Positions 42,152 to 52,616 of a stretch of DNA of 64,000 bases are shown here, piece by piece. The stretch spans positions 1 through 64,000 of the forward strand of contig NZ_JAGGPT010000013.1 of the NCBI RefSeq assembly GCF_018613715.1. Direction: 5' to 3'. Both the position numbers and the translations under genes were made by a program. Within the stretch, counting starts at the first letter, position 1. Every line of letters begins with the position of its first letter. The notes below the pieces were generated by a model, which had not been told where the DNA came from, searched no databases, and saw only the letters and a program-made list of their open reading frames with translations. The DNA is from Chryseobacterium sp. ISL-6. GTDB taxonomy: Bacteria > Bacteroidota > Bacteroidia > Flavobacteriales > Weeksellaceae.

Positions 42152-44997
42152 TTAAAAATTTAAATTAAGCCTTGTAAAAAGAAACCTGCCGTTCATCCCG
42201 AACTGTGATACATTTCTTGAATACACAAACTGATTCTGATTAGAGAGATCAATAGTAGCTGGCTTATATTCTATATTTCCCGAAGTATTCATAGAAGCCC
42301 TTTGAACAGCTGTTGGCCCATAATTTTTATCCGGATAGATATCAAACAGGTTATTTGCACCAATCGTCAAAATAAAACTTTTATTGAACTTATATCCTAC
42401 TGAAAGATCAGTTATTATTTTTGCACCCCACACCGGATGCTCTGTCTCAACAACACTCCCATTGATCATTTCATAACCAATTTTACCATCCCCATTAACG
42501 TCCATCGTATTTGGATCAGTCACTTTTCCGAAATAAACATTTCTTAGAAAAACGCTAAATCTATTGATTTCCAAGGCATTATTAAGTGAAGCCTTAAATC
42601 TTGGAACCGCTTCTTCAATATATATACGACTTGTTTCAGAATAATAACGATTGATCTGTCCTGCATTGATTAAAAGATCTGAACCGTGAATATTCCCTAC
42701 CCTATTTGTTTTAGAAACAGTTACTGCCAAGTCAGAGTTCAATGAAACTTTTGGAGAGAATTTAGCTCTATGTGAAACTACACCCTCCAAGCCTTTTGTT
42801 TGGGTGTCAATAGCATTGGCAAAGAATGTTGCTGCATTGGCATTGGCTTTATCAAATTCAACCTGAAGATCATATAGAAAACTTCCACCTGGATAAGTTC
42901 CATTGGGTCTCAAAAACTGATCGGTAAGAACCACCCTGTTTTTAATTTTAATATAATATCCATCTACCGTAAGCGTAAGGTTAGCCGTAGGTATTTTAGC
43001 TGTAAAACCTGCAGAATAGCTTACAGATTCTTCCTGTTTTAATTGAGGAATCCCCAGATTCTTTGCTATTTGAGAATCATTAGAAAAGGTTCCTACTTCA
43101 AAAGCCGTCCCACCTACAAACTGTGTAGATGTTGCATTATAATAAATCTGCTGCAAAGATGGAGCACGAAATCCAGTGGAATGCGCAGCCCTAACATTAA
43201 TCTGATCAGTAAGCTTATATCGTGTAGCTATTTTATAATTAAATGTAGACCCAAAATCTGAATAATTTTCAAACCTTACTGCACCACTCACAAGCCATTT
43301 ATCCGTAATATCAAGTTCAGTATCCAGATATCCGGCAATGGAACTTCTTCCCTTGTTTAAACTATTTGCAGGCCTGAATCCCGGAAAAACCTGTGCTCCT
43401 CCTGGTCGTACTGCTCCCAAAAAATCAGTTGGTTTTAAATTGTCAGGAGTTGAAGCATTTTGAACATTGCCGTTAATATCATATAATGCCCACGAATCCT
43501 GCTCTCCGCTTGTAATTTTATACCTTTCAAACCTAGCCTCACCACCAAAAGCAATATTAAATCCTTGAAGCCAGTCAACTTTTGTATCAAAGTCTGCATT
43601 AATGGTATTCTGTGAAAAATTTAAGCCTCCGGCATTAAATTCTGTTTTACTTGGATAAGGCATCGAAGCATTAGCTGTATTTTTTATGGTGTAATCAAAT
43701 GTATTACGTCCAAAAGTATTGCTTATATCATAATTTATATTTCCTATTTTTCCTTTAAAACCAGCAGCGAAAGAAAGATCAATTACATCAGAAGCAATTT
43801 CAGGCAAGAAACCATTGGGATAAATGGAAGTAGAAGCCCTGCCCTCATTCGGTCTACGGAAAAATCCACCAGCGTTACCACTTCTGTAAGAAATTCCACC
43901 AAAAGCGTAGCCCTGTATAGAGGAAGATAAATCAAATTGAGAGTTCATGAAAAATTGTCCCGATGTCAACCTGGACTGTCCAACCCTCATATTAAAATCA
44001 TTTCTTGTCAGCCCTCTGTAGGTCAATTCATTTTCTGTAAAGTCTGTACGCAAAAGATCCTGCAACCCAGCAATATCATTTGTGTTTTGAATCTGTGACT
44101 GAAAAGAAGGATTAAAATAGCTCACGCCTGGGCGTATTGATGAATGTAATCAACGATTTGTTGCTGATTAGGTGTATTTCCTATATTACCAAAAAGAGAA
44201 GAAATATTAACTCCATTTTCTGATGCTCTTCGTTCAATAGCATTATATGCATTAAAAATATTACCTGTTGCCGTATTAGCTCTTCTCGTCTCGTCTCTTT
44301 TCATTAAACTTGCCGTGAAGTTGATGAATCCATTTTTCCCTAGTCCAGTACCATAATTAAGGTCTACCTGATATTTACCTCCATCCCAACCTCCAGTATG
44401 ATCATTTGAGCCATTACTATTAAAACCTCCAGCCGTAATCGCAGCACTTAATGCATTGGTGTTTTTTTTCATGATCACATTAATAACACCCGCAATAGCA
44501 TCAGAACCATATTGAGCTGAAGCACCATCTCTTAATACTTCCAAACGTTCTATTGCAAAAGCTGGTAATGCATTTAGATCTGTTCCCACAGAACCTCTAC
44601 CGGGCGAACCATTTACATTAACTAAAGATGAAGTATGTCTTCTTTTGCCGTTCAATAGAACCAGTACTTGATCTGGTCCTAACCCTCTTAATTGTGCGGG
44701 ATCTATATGGTCAGTTCCATCGGCAACTGTCGTGGAATTTGATGTAAATGAAGGAGCGGCGTAATTAAGAATTTGATTAAGATCCATCTGCGGAGTCATA
44801 ACAGATTGTGAGCCAATATTGATAACATCAACAGGCACAGGAGTATCTGTCGCTACCCTCGCTTTATTCCGGGATCCTAATGTAATTTTGATCTCTTCTA
44901 TATTTTTTGTTTTTGTAGAATCTGTTTGCGCCTGCGCATACATGGAAACTAAAAATAATGAGCCTAAGGAAATAGCTTTTTGGTAATTTTTAATCAT
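42152..44997 (-). pseudogene. TonB-dependent receptor split by a frameshift
   Basis: Two frames together encode a receptor of about 945 residues. The first (44997 to 44122) has a signal peptide (MIKNYQKAISLGSLFLVS, ending AQAQ), the plug domain with VLVLLNGKRRHTSSLVNVNG and ERLEVLRDGASAQYGSDAIAGVINVI, and the first barrel strands, then ends YIHQYAQA and stop. The second (from 44125) goes on at SYFNPSFQSQIQN with the barrel through to the C-terminal strand FLFTRLNLNF. One extra C in the CCC at 44130-44132 would restore the reading YAPGVSYFNP. Ligand unknown; no SusD partner is present. A sequencing error at the short C run must be excluded before it is called dead. Confidence 0.85.
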
Positions 44998-45213
44998 ATT
45001 GCTTTTTTTCCAAAAGTAATGAATTATCTTTAAAAAACAATTTAAACACAATTAAAAGTCAATTTTATTAAATTATAATTATTTAAACCTAACAAATAAT
45101 AAACAAAATATAACATTATCCATATTTCTGTACAAATGAAACAAATTTAACTAAATCCCTATTTTCACTTAATAGTTATGGGTTAGAAAAGGAAAGTTTT
45201 GTTAAAAAATATA

Positions 45214-45221
45214 TAATTTTG
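45214..45221 (+). promoter_or_regulatory. -7 box of the gamma-glutamyltransferase gene
   Basis: TAATTTTG, exact TAnnTTTG match, 22 bases before the ATG at 45244. Confidence 0.45.
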
Positions 45222-45243
45222 CTTCAAGGAAAAACAAAATGAT

Positions 45244-46932
45244 ATGAAGAAGTTATTATTCGCAGCAATAATTCTAAGTACAAATTTTTATTGGAGTCAG
45301 TTTACCGATTTCAACATCGTAAAAGAAGTTAAAGTAAAAAATAAGGGAGTTGTGGTTTCTGCACATCCTTTAGCCAGTGAAGCGGGCGCAAAAGTGATGA
45401 AGCTGGGTGGAAATGCTTATGATGCTATTGTCGCCACACAATATGCGCTAGCCGTTGTATACCCTCAAGCCGGAAATATCGGTGGTGGTGGTTTTTTAGT
45501 AGGTGTAAAAAATAATGGTGAAAAATTCACTATAGATTATCGTGAAACAGCTCCTAAAAATGCATCAAAGGACATGTATATCGACAAAACAGGAAAGGCG
45601 AATACAGATCTTTCTCAAAACGGCAGATTAGCAGTAGGTATTCCCGGAAGCATTGCAGGATTTTTTGCTACTTTAAAATACTGTAAACTTCCTATGGATA
45701 AAATTATCCAGCCAGCTATTGATCTAGCAGAAAAAGGATTTGCTATTACAGAAAAAGAAGCAGATATGCTGAACACTCATCAAGAAAGTTTTAAAAAAAA
45801 TAATAAATCAACCTTTATTTTTGTAAAAAACACCCCATGGAAAGCTGGGGATTTACTGGTTCAGAAAGAGCTTGCAGAAACTTTAAAACTCATCCAAAAA
45901 TTGGGAGCCAAAGGTTTTTATGAAGGAAAAACAGCTGACCTAATTGTTTCCGAGATGAAAAAAGGAAATGGTATAATTACTTCTGAAGATTTAAAAAATT
46001 ATAAAGTAGCAGAAAGAAAAGCCTTGGAGTTCGACTATAAGGGAAACAATGTCGTTTCTATGCCGCTGCCATCAAGTGGGGGGATTCTTCTAGCTCAAAT
46101 GCTTAGAATGGCCAGTTATGAAAATCTGGAAAAATATCAGCTTAACTCTACGCCTGCGGTACAGATCATGGTGGAAGCTGAAAGACGGGCTTATGCAGAC
46201 AGAGCAGAATATATGGGTGATCCTGATTTTATAGCTGATAAAACAAACTATCTGATTTCTGATGGCTACCTAAGAAACAGGTGGAAAAGCTTTAGTTTCT
46301 CAAAGGCAACTCCAAGTTCTGAAGTAGGAAAGATCATTAAACAACCTAAAGAATCTACAGAAACCACTCATATTTCAGTCATTGACAAAGATGGAAATGC
46401 AGCATCCGTTACTACAACCCTTAATGGATATTATGGAAGTAAGGTTTTTGTTTCTGGTGCAGGATTCTTTCTAAATAACGAGATGGATGATTTCTCAATT
46501 AAACCTGGTGTTCCAAATATGTTTGGAGCTGTAGGTGGTGAAGCGAATTCTATTCAGCCAAATAAAAGAATGCTTTCTTCAATGACACCAACCATTTTAT
46601 TAAAAAACGGAAAACCTTTTATGGTAGTTGGAACACCTGGTGGAACAACGATCGCTACATCAGTTTATCAGTCTATTGTGGATGTGGTGGATTTTAAATT
46701 AAATGCTAATATCTCTGTAAATGCTCCTAAATTTCACCATCAGTGGCTTCCAGAGACCGTAACGGTAGAAAATGATTTTCCAGAGTCTACCATTAATGAT
46801 TTGAAAGCAAAAAACTATGTTATCGAAAAAATAAAACAGATAGGAAAGACAGAAATGATCGTCATTGATAACAATGGAAATATTCACGCTGTTGCAGATG
46901 GACGTGGAGACGATTCTGTTGCCACAGAATAA
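45244..46932 (+). CDS. ggt: Gamma-glutamyltransferase
   Basis: A 562-residue periplasmic enzyme with a signal peptide (ending FYWSQ). The precursor cleaves itself into large and small subunits at the Thr in ESTETTHISVIDKDGNAASV (about residue 373), the new N-terminal nucleophile. VVSAHPLASEAGAKVMKLGGNAYDAIVA, DYRETAPKNAS (substrate-binding Arg) and MLSSMTPTILLKNGKPFMVVGTPGG are conserved. It transfers or hydrolyses gamma-glutamyl groups, mainly from glutathione. Own promoter. Confidence 0.95.
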   Translation: MKKLLFAAIILSTNFYWSQFTDFNIVKEVKVKNKGVVVSAHPLASEAGAKVMKLGGNAYDAIVATQYALAVVYPQAGNIGGGGFLVGVKNNGEKFTIDYRETAPKNASKDMYIDKTGKANTDLSQNGRLAVGIPGSIAGFFATLKYCKLPMDKIIQPAIDLAEKGFAITEKEADMLNTHQESFKKNNKSTFIFVKNTPWKAGDLLVQKELAETLKLIQKLGAKGFYEGKTADLIVSEMKKGNGIITSEDLKNYKVAERKALEFDYKGNNVVSMPLPSSGGILLAQMLRMASYENLEKYQLNSTPAVQIMVEAERRAYADRAEYMGDPDFIADKTNYLISDGYLRNRWKSFSFSKATPSSEVGKIIKQPKESTETTHISVIDKDGNAASVTTTLNGYYGSKVFVSGAGFFLNNEMDDFSIKPGVPNMFGAVGGEANSIQPNKRMLSSMTPTILLKNGKPFMVVGTPGGTTIATSVYQSIVDVVDFKLNANISVNAPKFHHQWLPETVTVENDFPESTINDLKAKNYVIEKIKQIGKTEMIVIDNNGNIHAVADGRGDDSVATE

Positions 46933-47073
46933 TTTTTCTATTTATTAATAAGCACCTTCAACAAAAATACAAAAGGATGGATTAAGGAAAAAAGAGTATT
47001 TTTTATGATATCTATCACAAATCGTAACATTTTTTTCTTATTTTTCATCCTTTAATAATGTAATACATCTCCA

Positions 47074-48354
47074 TTGAAAGCAAAACAATTTTATCAGCAG
47101 CTTTATTTCCAAGTAATTATAGCCATCATTGCAGGTATACTTTTAGGCAGGTTTTATCCTGAATTAGGAGAAAAAATGAAACCATTAGGTGATGGTTTTA
47201 TTAAACTTGTAAAAATGATTATTGCCCCAGTGATCTTTATTACTCTGACATTGGGAATTGCTCATATGACTGATCTTAAAAAAGTTGGTAGAATTGCTGT
47301 AAAAGCAATGATCTATTTTTTTACATTTTCAACTTTAGCCTTGATCATCGGTCTTATCGTTGGAAACATTTTACAACCTGGTTCTGGTTTAAATATCGAC
47401 CCCGCCACTCTTTCGGGAGATGTTTCACAATATCAGCAGAAAGCCCACGACACTACACTTACCGGGTTTATGATGAATATTATTCCTGAAACATTGTTCA
47501 GTCCATTGGTTGGTGAGAATATTCTTCAGGTTCTGCTTGTTGCCATTTTAATGGGAGTAGCTCTTGTTCTTACAAAAGAGAAAAGCCAGAAAATAACAAA
47601 TTTCCTACAAGATCTTTCAACTCCTATTTTCAAAATAGTTCATATGCTTATGAAGCTAGCCCCTATCGGAGCTTTTGGGGCAATGGCTTTTACGATTGGA
47701 AAATACGGACTTCACTCTGTTTTAAATCTCATATTTTTAGTGGGTACATTCTATATCACTTCAATTTTATTTGTTGTCCTGGTATTGGGTGCAGTGGCGT
47801 GGTACAATGGTTTTAGCATTTTTAAACTAATGTATTATCTTAAAGAAGAGCTCCTTTTGGTATTAGGGACCAGCTCTTCAGAATCTGCCCTTCCGGGAAT
47901 TATGGAAAAACTCGAGAAGGCAGGTTGCTCAAAAGCAATTGTAGGATTGGTAGTACCTACAGGCTATTCTTTCAACCTTGATGGCACAAATATCTATATG
48001 ACCCTGGCTTCATTATTTATCGCACAGGCACTCAATATTCATTTACCCCTTGAGAAACAATTAATGCTATTACTTGTTGCTATGTTAAGCTCTAAAGGTG
48101 CTGCTGGAGTTACTGGAGCAGGTTTTGTTACTTTGGCTGCAACATTAGCTGTTGTTCCTGAAATTCCGATCGCAGGAATGACCCTGATCCTTGGAATTGA
48201 TAAATTTATGAGCGAATGTAGAGCTCTAACCAATGTTATTGGTAATTCAGTTGCTACCGTAGTCGTAGCCAACTGGGAAAAGCAATTAGACAAAGATCAG
48301 CTGAAATATTCTTTAAATCATCCACAAGAGATGGAAAAAAAACTAGAAGTTTAG
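47074..48354 (+). CDS. Dicarboxylate/amino acid:cation symporter (DAACS)
   Basis: A 426-residue inner membrane transporter of the GltP/DctA family. GDGFIKLVKMIIAPVIFITLTLGIAHM, LVLGTSSSESALPGIMEKLEKAG (serine-rich re-entrant loop), GYSFNLDGTNIYMTLASLFIAQA and SKGAAGVTGAGFVTLAATL followed by the cation-binding region (ILGIDKFMSECRALTNVIGNSVATVVVA) define it. Glutamate, aspartate or C4-dicarboxylates are the likely substrates. The start is a TTG codon: the upstream ATG at 47058 is followed at once by a stop. Next to gamma-glutamyltransferase, uptake of freed glutamate is plausible. Confidence 0.92.
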   Translation: MKAKQFYQQLYFQVIIAIIAGILLGRFYPELGEKMKPLGDGFIKLVKMIIAPVIFITLTLGIAHMTDLKKVGRIAVKAMIYFFTFSTLALIIGLIVGNILQPGSGLNIDPATLSGDVSQYQQKAHDTTLTGFMMNIIPETLFSPLVGENILQVLLVAILMGVALVLTKEKSQKITNFLQDLSTPIFKIVHMLMKLAPIGAFGAMAFTIGKYGLHSVLNLIFLVGTFYITSILFVVLVLGAVAWYNGFSIFKLMYYLKEELLLVLGTSSSESALPGIMEKLEKAGCSKAIVGLVVPTGYSFNLDGTNIYMTLASLFIAQALNIHLPLEKQLMLLLVAMLSSKGAAGVTGAGFVTLAATLAVVPEIPIAGMTLILGIDKFMSECRALTNVIGNSVATVVVANWEKQLDKDQLKYSLNHPQEMEKKLEV

Positions 48355-48408
48355 TATAAAGCATTCAAAGTTATCAAAAGAATTTTTTCTTATTTGAATT
48401 GGGGGATT

Positions 48409-49260
48409 TTAAATCAGAATGGTGAGGCTGGCAGGAAGAACTTTAACATGAATGGGAGACTTTATCTTGTTGAATTCACCATCCAAATGCCAGTTTTTGG
48501 TATTGACCTTAAATTCAATTTCTGAAACCGGAAGATAAGTCACATAATCATCATCTTTCAATTTTTTGGTAAACATCCTGTAAGCAAATAATGCGGAATA
48601 AGTTAATGGAAACTTTTTAACCAAAACCATATCAACTAACCCATCACTTTTACTCGCATTCGGAGCAATATATGCGTTATTACCAAACTGTCGGGTATTT
48701 GCAATATTCAACATTAAATATCTGCCATTATACTCTTGATATTTTTCATCCGTAAACTTCACTTTAATCGGTTTATAATTAAAGAATGTTTTAAGTGAAA
48801 CCTTAATATAATTTTTGAAACCACGATCTGTTTTTTCAAATTCTTTCACCACTTTTCCATCAAACCCTGTCCCTGATACATTAATGGAAAGTTTATCATT
48901 TACTGTGAAAGTATCAATTTTCCTAGATTTCTTGGTTTTTATCTTTTCCAACAGCTCATCCAAATTCTTGCTAAACTGGGTTTCGTTGGAAAAACCATTC
49001 CCTGAACCTGCAGGGAAAATTGCCAAAATTTTATCTGTATTGATTAGCTGCCTAGCTACAGTAGAAATAGTTCCATCACCTCCTATCGCAACAAAAATAT
49101 CTATTTCATTGAAATATTGCTGAATAAAATCATCAGTCCCCTGAATGGATTCAGAGATATAATAAAGAGGATTTTCAACCTTTTTCTTCAGTTCATTAAG
49201 AAATGGCTGATAATTTTTTTTTGCAGAAAACGGGTTGATGATAAAAGCTACTTTTTCCAT
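48409..49260 (-). CDS. Diacylglycerol kinase-family lipid kinase
   Basis: A 283-residue protein. KVAFIINPFSAKKNYQPFL opens the fold, FVAIGGDGTISTVARQLI (about 59-76) and AIFPAGSGNGFSNE are the nucleotide-binding GGDGT and the PxGTxN-like motif (here PAGSGNGF), and the all-beta C-terminal domain follows. It phosphorylates diacylglycerol or a sphingolipid-like substrate (sphingoid kinases belong to the family, and Chryseobacterium makes sphingolipids). The frame extends to 49299, but MEKVAFIINPFS at 49260 fits the family. Confidence 0.87.
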   Translation of the reverse strand: MEKVAFIINPFSAKKNYQPFLNELKKKVENPLYYISESIQGTDDFIQQYFNEIDIFVAIGGDGTISTVARQLINTDKILAIFPAGSGNGFSNETQFSKNLDELLEKIKTKKSRKIDTFTVNDKLSINVSGTGFDGKVVKEFEKTDRGFKNYIKVSLKTFFNYKPIKVKFTDEKYQEYNGRYLMLNIANTRQFGNNAYIAPNASKSDGLVDMVLVKKFPLTYSALFAYRMFTKKLKDDDYVTYLPVSEIEFKVNTKNWHLDGEFNKIKSPIHVKVLPASLTILI

Positions 49261-49304
49261 TGGAGCAAAAATAAAAAATGCTTCCTGATTTGGAAGCATT
49301 ATTC

Positions 49305-50129
49305 TTATTTAATTTTCATTCTTTCTTTAAATATTGGATTTAAAGTTCCTTTTAAATCCTCCCATGAGACAGGAATAACGATATCTCCCGCTGCATAAGC
49401 TGCAATTTCATATGGGCTGTAGTGGAAATATAAATTTTTATCATCAAAATAGAAGTTATCAGATGCCGGGATCACTTCAACTAAAAGCATATCTGAATTT
49501 TTCACTTCTCCATCAGCGTCTGTAGTTCCACTGTTAAGTTTATTGATATTCTTCATTAAAATACCTTCCATTTTATTTTTAGGCATTGAGGTAATATCCT
49601 TAAGCTCAACTTTTTTATTATTCTTTAGGTCAAAAACTCTTTCAGCATAATTATAATTACCATGTGCCCCACCTTCATAAGAGCTCGACAAATATTCGAT
49701 ATGCATAAAATCATTATTGTTGGATTTCAAAGTCATCGTAAAATCTGAATTCCAATCCTGGTTGAAAGGTAGAGATGCTAAATCTTTACTATCCTTTTTT
49801 ATAGAAGCAAAATATTCATTTTTTTCTTTTTGCAAAAGGTTCTGAAGCCCCTCTTTTGAAAAATCATTAATGCCTTTGTTACCAAAATAAATACTGTCTA
49901 AAAGCTTTTTATCCTTAATTGTTGGAAAAACAAGGAATTTAGAAGAATATTGAACAGAGAGAGAATCACTGATCTTCGTGGAATCATTTACTTTCACAGA
50001 GTCTACAATAAATTTTTGAGGCTCTTGTGTCTCCGTTTGGGTTTGCCCGGCATCTTTTGGATCTGTCTTTTTACATGCTGAAAAAACAAAGAAAGAAGAT
50101 AGCGCTAAAGCAGCAATAATGTTTTTCAT
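49305..50129 (-). CDS. Lipoprotein with DUF4163/DUF3298 domains
   Basis: A 274-residue lipoprotein: signal peptide with lipobox FFVFSAC (Cys19) then a charged, Thr/Gln-rich linker. A domain with NQDWNSDFTMTLKSNNNDFMHIEY and the hallmark SSSYEGGAHGNYNYAERVFDLKNNKKVELKDI corresponds to DUF4163 plus DUF3298 (RsiV-like fold). The periplasmic RsiV relative binds lysozyme; no sigma factor is adjacent here, so the function is open. It ends 44 bases before the lipid kinase start, same strand, possibly co-transcribed. Confidence 0.82.
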   Translation of the reverse strand: MKNIIAALALSSFFVFSACKKTDPKDAGQTQTETQEPQKFIVDSVKVNDSTKISDSLSVQYSSKFLVFPTIKDKKLLDSIYFGNKGINDFSKEGLQNLLQKEKNEYFASIKKDSKDLASLPFNQDWNSDFTMTLKSNNNDFMHIEYLSSSYEGGAHGNYNYAERVFDLKNNKKVELKDITSMPKNKMEGILMKNINKLNSGTTDADGEVKNSDMLLVEVIPASDNFYFDDKNLYFHYSPYEIAAYAAGDIVIPVSWEDLKGTLNPIFKERMKIK

Positions 50130-50152
50130 ATTTTAAATTTTTCATATGAATA

Positions 50153-50181
50153 CAAAAACCATTCAAAAGATGAATGGTTTT
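50153..50181 (-). terminator. Terminator after the DUF5684 gene
   Basis: AAAACCATTC (50155-50164) pairs with GAATGGTTTT (50172-50181) around a 7-base loop, followed by T on the minus strand. Confidence 0.7.
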
Positions 50182-50203
50182 ATAATTATTTTCATTTTTT
50201 TTC

Positions 50204-50617
50204 TTAACTAGCTGGTACTTTCTGGCTATCAAATTTATCATCATTAAAAGCCAATACCGGAATAAAGATAAAACCTAAGAAGAATAAAAGAATAGTATAC
50301 AATGGTGTTTCTTTGCTAAATCCTTTTGCAAGCCCATCATTAACCATCCAAGAGGCAAATAGGTTAACAAATGGTATAAAAAATAAGATAATCCACCAAG
50401 TTGGTTTTTTAACAATACCAAGAAGAACAATTATATTATAAATCGGAATAAAAGCAGCCCAAGCGTCCTCACGTCCTGCTTTCTGGAATATTTTATACAT
50501 ACAATATCCATAAAAAAGATATATGATTAAATAGAAAATCATCATTCCGATTCCAATTCCGGCCGCAGCAGCAGAATCCATCCCATCATAAGGATCTGTT
50601 TGTAAAAGAGTTAACAT
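50204..50617 (-). CDS. DUF5684 small membrane protein
   Basis: A 137-residue protein with four membrane helices. GMMIFYLIIYLFYGYCMYKIFQKAGREDAWAAFIPIYNIIVLLGI and PTWWIILFFIPFVNLFASWMVNDGLAKGF match the DUF5684 layout (K.FxKAG...WxxxIPIYN...W). It is found in many Bacteroidota and some signal peptidase I proteins; role unknown. The frame opens at 50644, but the ATG at 50617 (MLTLLQTDPYDG) gives a sensible short N-terminus. Confidence 0.8.
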   Translation of the reverse strand: MLTLLQTDPYDGMDSAAAAGIGIGMMIFYLIIYLFYGYCMYKIFQKAGREDAWAAFIPIYNIIVLLGIVKKPTWWIILFFIPFVNLFASWMVNDGLAKGFSKETPLYTILLFFLGFIFIPVLAFNDDKFDSQKVPAS

Positions 50618-50650
50618 ATTATTATTTTTTATTGGTTTGGTCAAATATAG

Positions 50651-50680
50651 AAAAAAGCTTCTATATACTAGAAGCTTTTT
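50651..50680 (-). terminator. Terminator after the DUF3857 module
   Basis: AAAAAGCTTCTA (50652-50663) pairs perfectly with TAGAAGCTTTTT (50669-50680); T tract on the minus strand. Confidence 0.85.
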
Positions 50681-50682
50681 AG

Positions 50683-52614
50683 TTATTTTTTAATTAAACT
50701 TATAACCTGGTTCTCGCTTTTTGAAGCAACCCCCCATATTTGTTTAAATGCAGGATAATATTCTTTGGGATAATCCGGACTAAGAACCTTTGTCGTTGAC
50801 GTTACTTCTAACTTATTCCCTTTTTGCTCAGCCATATAACTATACTCAATTTCTTTGTCATCTGTTACAATTTTTTTATTTTTCGGCATTTCTTCAATCA
50901 CATAACCTTCAGGAATTTCAAAAATCACTTTCTTAGCTTTTGTATATCCTGAAATAAAATCTATCGGATATTTTCTTTCTTCTGTCTGATCAAACTCATT
51001 AGAATTTTTATTTAGGAATAGCATTGGATTCATGATCATTTTCTTACCTATCCTATCAATTAAGTTTTCAGATGTAAAGTTCATTGTACTTTCAAAATCT
51101 CCATTTTCAAGCACTTTAGAGTCTATATTGGTAAAATCTATGGAAAAGTTGTCTTTATACTGCTTTTTATACTTCTCCATATTATCATCATAACTTTCTT
51201 TTGCAGACATTGCATAACTTCCTGTATCTTTATCAGAATAGGTTCCACTAATACCTCCATCTTCATTCATTTTCGCAACAGCAGTAAGATAAGAAAAACT
51301 AGGCTTTGCATTAGTCATGGATATTTGCTGTACCTTATCTTTAGAAAGTAAAATTCCAAGACCATTCCAATCTCTTGGAGGCAACATATCAATAGAAGAC
51401 TGCTTTGAAGTAGCATCATATAAATGAAAATTATCCCCCAATTTAACGGTTGCAATAACAAAATTTAAATTCGAAACATTGGGAGATGCAAGATTGATCA
51501 TTCCATTACCTACTGTAGAAATCAATAGTGGATCAGCTTTTAATCCAGCCTCTCTAAGCATCATTACTAAAAAAAGGTTAATTTCAGCTGCATTTCCTGT
51601 TTTTGTTTCCAATAATTTTTTTATCCCATCTTCTGTTCTTACCCCAGAATATTTGTTCCACGTAAATGTCTTTTGAACATACTTAAAAATGGCATCAGCT
51701 TTTTCACTCTCTGAATGTAAATCTAGAATTCCGGCAGGCATATTTTCTTTGGCCAGTTTTGTTCTTTTTAGTTCATCTCCAAAATCTTCATTTTCATACA
51801 ATCTGTCTTTGATCTTATCCCACGATGAAGAGTATAGTTTCAGCTCTCTAAAATTCGTAGAATGTAACTCTGCACTAATTTTAGTTCTGTAATTTCTATC
51901 GTTTTTTATAAACTTTTCCGTCTTAAAACCTTTAAGATTTTCATATCCAAATCTATAGGTTCTGTAATTTGTACCGTACAACATCTTTTCTTCAACCTGT
52001 CTGTATTTAGGATTTAGAGAACCTGTGTAATTTACATTATAGGATACATTAGCAGGACTATCCAATACATATTCTGTGTATAATGAAGGAGTATCCGATT
52101 CAATTAATATTTGTGGAATTGCATATGTAAATGGAGATGTAACCTCATATTCATATTCTATAACCGAACCATTCTTAACATTGGGAAATGCAAATTTAGT
52201 TACCTCTGTATATTTATTCTCTTTACTCTTATATTTTGAGCTCTTATCAACTTTCATAGCCAAAGCTTTCCCATTCTCTAAATTGTAAGTAAAAGCTTTA
52301 ATCTTAGACACCGTTTCCCGGTCACTACCATTCTGATAAAGAGGAATTTCAAGACTTAGCCAATCTTCAGCTTTGTCTTTATCATAAATCTTTACTCTGT
52401 AAAAAGCTTTTTTCTGAAGAGTTCCATTATTCGAATCAATATAAAAGTGTAAAGACTTATATAAGATCTCTGCAGGTGCATTTTCATCAAGTAATGATTT
52501 TTGTTTCGATAAATCCGCATCGTTGAATTTGGGTGCATTAAGAAACTCCTGTTTTTGAGCATCAATAAAAATAATATTTATTGATGTAAAAGCGATTAAT
52601 AATATTTTTTTCAT
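50683..52614 (-). CDS. DUF3857 / transglutaminase-like protein, catalytic Cys lost (unit A)
   Basis: A 643-residue exported protein (signal peptide MKKILLIAFTSINIIFIDAQ). The N-terminal DUF3857 beta domain (about 30-270, VIEYEYEVTSPF) is followed by a transglutaminase-like core and a DUF3858-type C-terminal domain. At the position of the catalytic Cys it reads KTGNAAEINLFLV (about 336-347) instead of the GDCKG of its partner, while the later aspartate (FHLYDATSKQ) is retained. It is likely a structural or binding pseudo-enzyme in the periplasm or outer membrane. It starts two bases after the partner gene; a strong terminator ends the unit. Confidence 0.85.
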   Translation of the reverse strand: MKKILLIAFTSINIIFIDAQKQEFLNAPKFNDADLSKQKSLLDENAPAEILYKSLHFYIDSNNGTLQKKAFYRVKIYDKDKAEDWLSLEIPLYQNGSDRETVSKIKAFTYNLENGKALAMKVDKSSKYKSKENKYTEVTKFAFPNVKNGSVIEYEYEVTSPFTYAIPQILIESDTPSLYTEYVLDSPANVSYNVNYTGSLNPKYRQVEEKMLYGTNYRTYRFGYENLKGFKTEKFIKNDRNYRTKISAELHSTNFRELKLYSSSWDKIKDRLYENEDFGDELKRTKLAKENMPAGILDLHSESEKADAIFKYVQKTFTWNKYSGVRTEDGIKKLLETKTGNAAEINLFLVMMLREAGLKADPLLISTVGNGMINLASPNVSNLNFVIATVKLGDNFHLYDATSKQSSIDMLPPRDWNGLGILLSKDKVQQISMTNAKPSFSYLTAVAKMNEDGGISGTYSDKDTGSYAMSAKESYDDNMEKYKKQYKDNFSIDFTNIDSKVLENGDFESTMNFTSENLIDRIGKKMIMNPMLFLNKNSNEFDQTEERKYPIDFISGYTKAKKVIFEIPEGYVIEEMPKNKKIVTDDKEIEYSYMAEQKGNKLEVTSTTKVLSPDYPKEYYPAFKQIWGVASKSENQVISLIKK

Positions 52615-52616
52615 GT

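Noticed and set aside
46968..47055. Distant inverted repeat AAAAGGATG / CATCCTTT upstream of the symporter gene
   Set aside because: The arms are short and about 70 bases apart in AT-rich sequence; too weak to call a structure.
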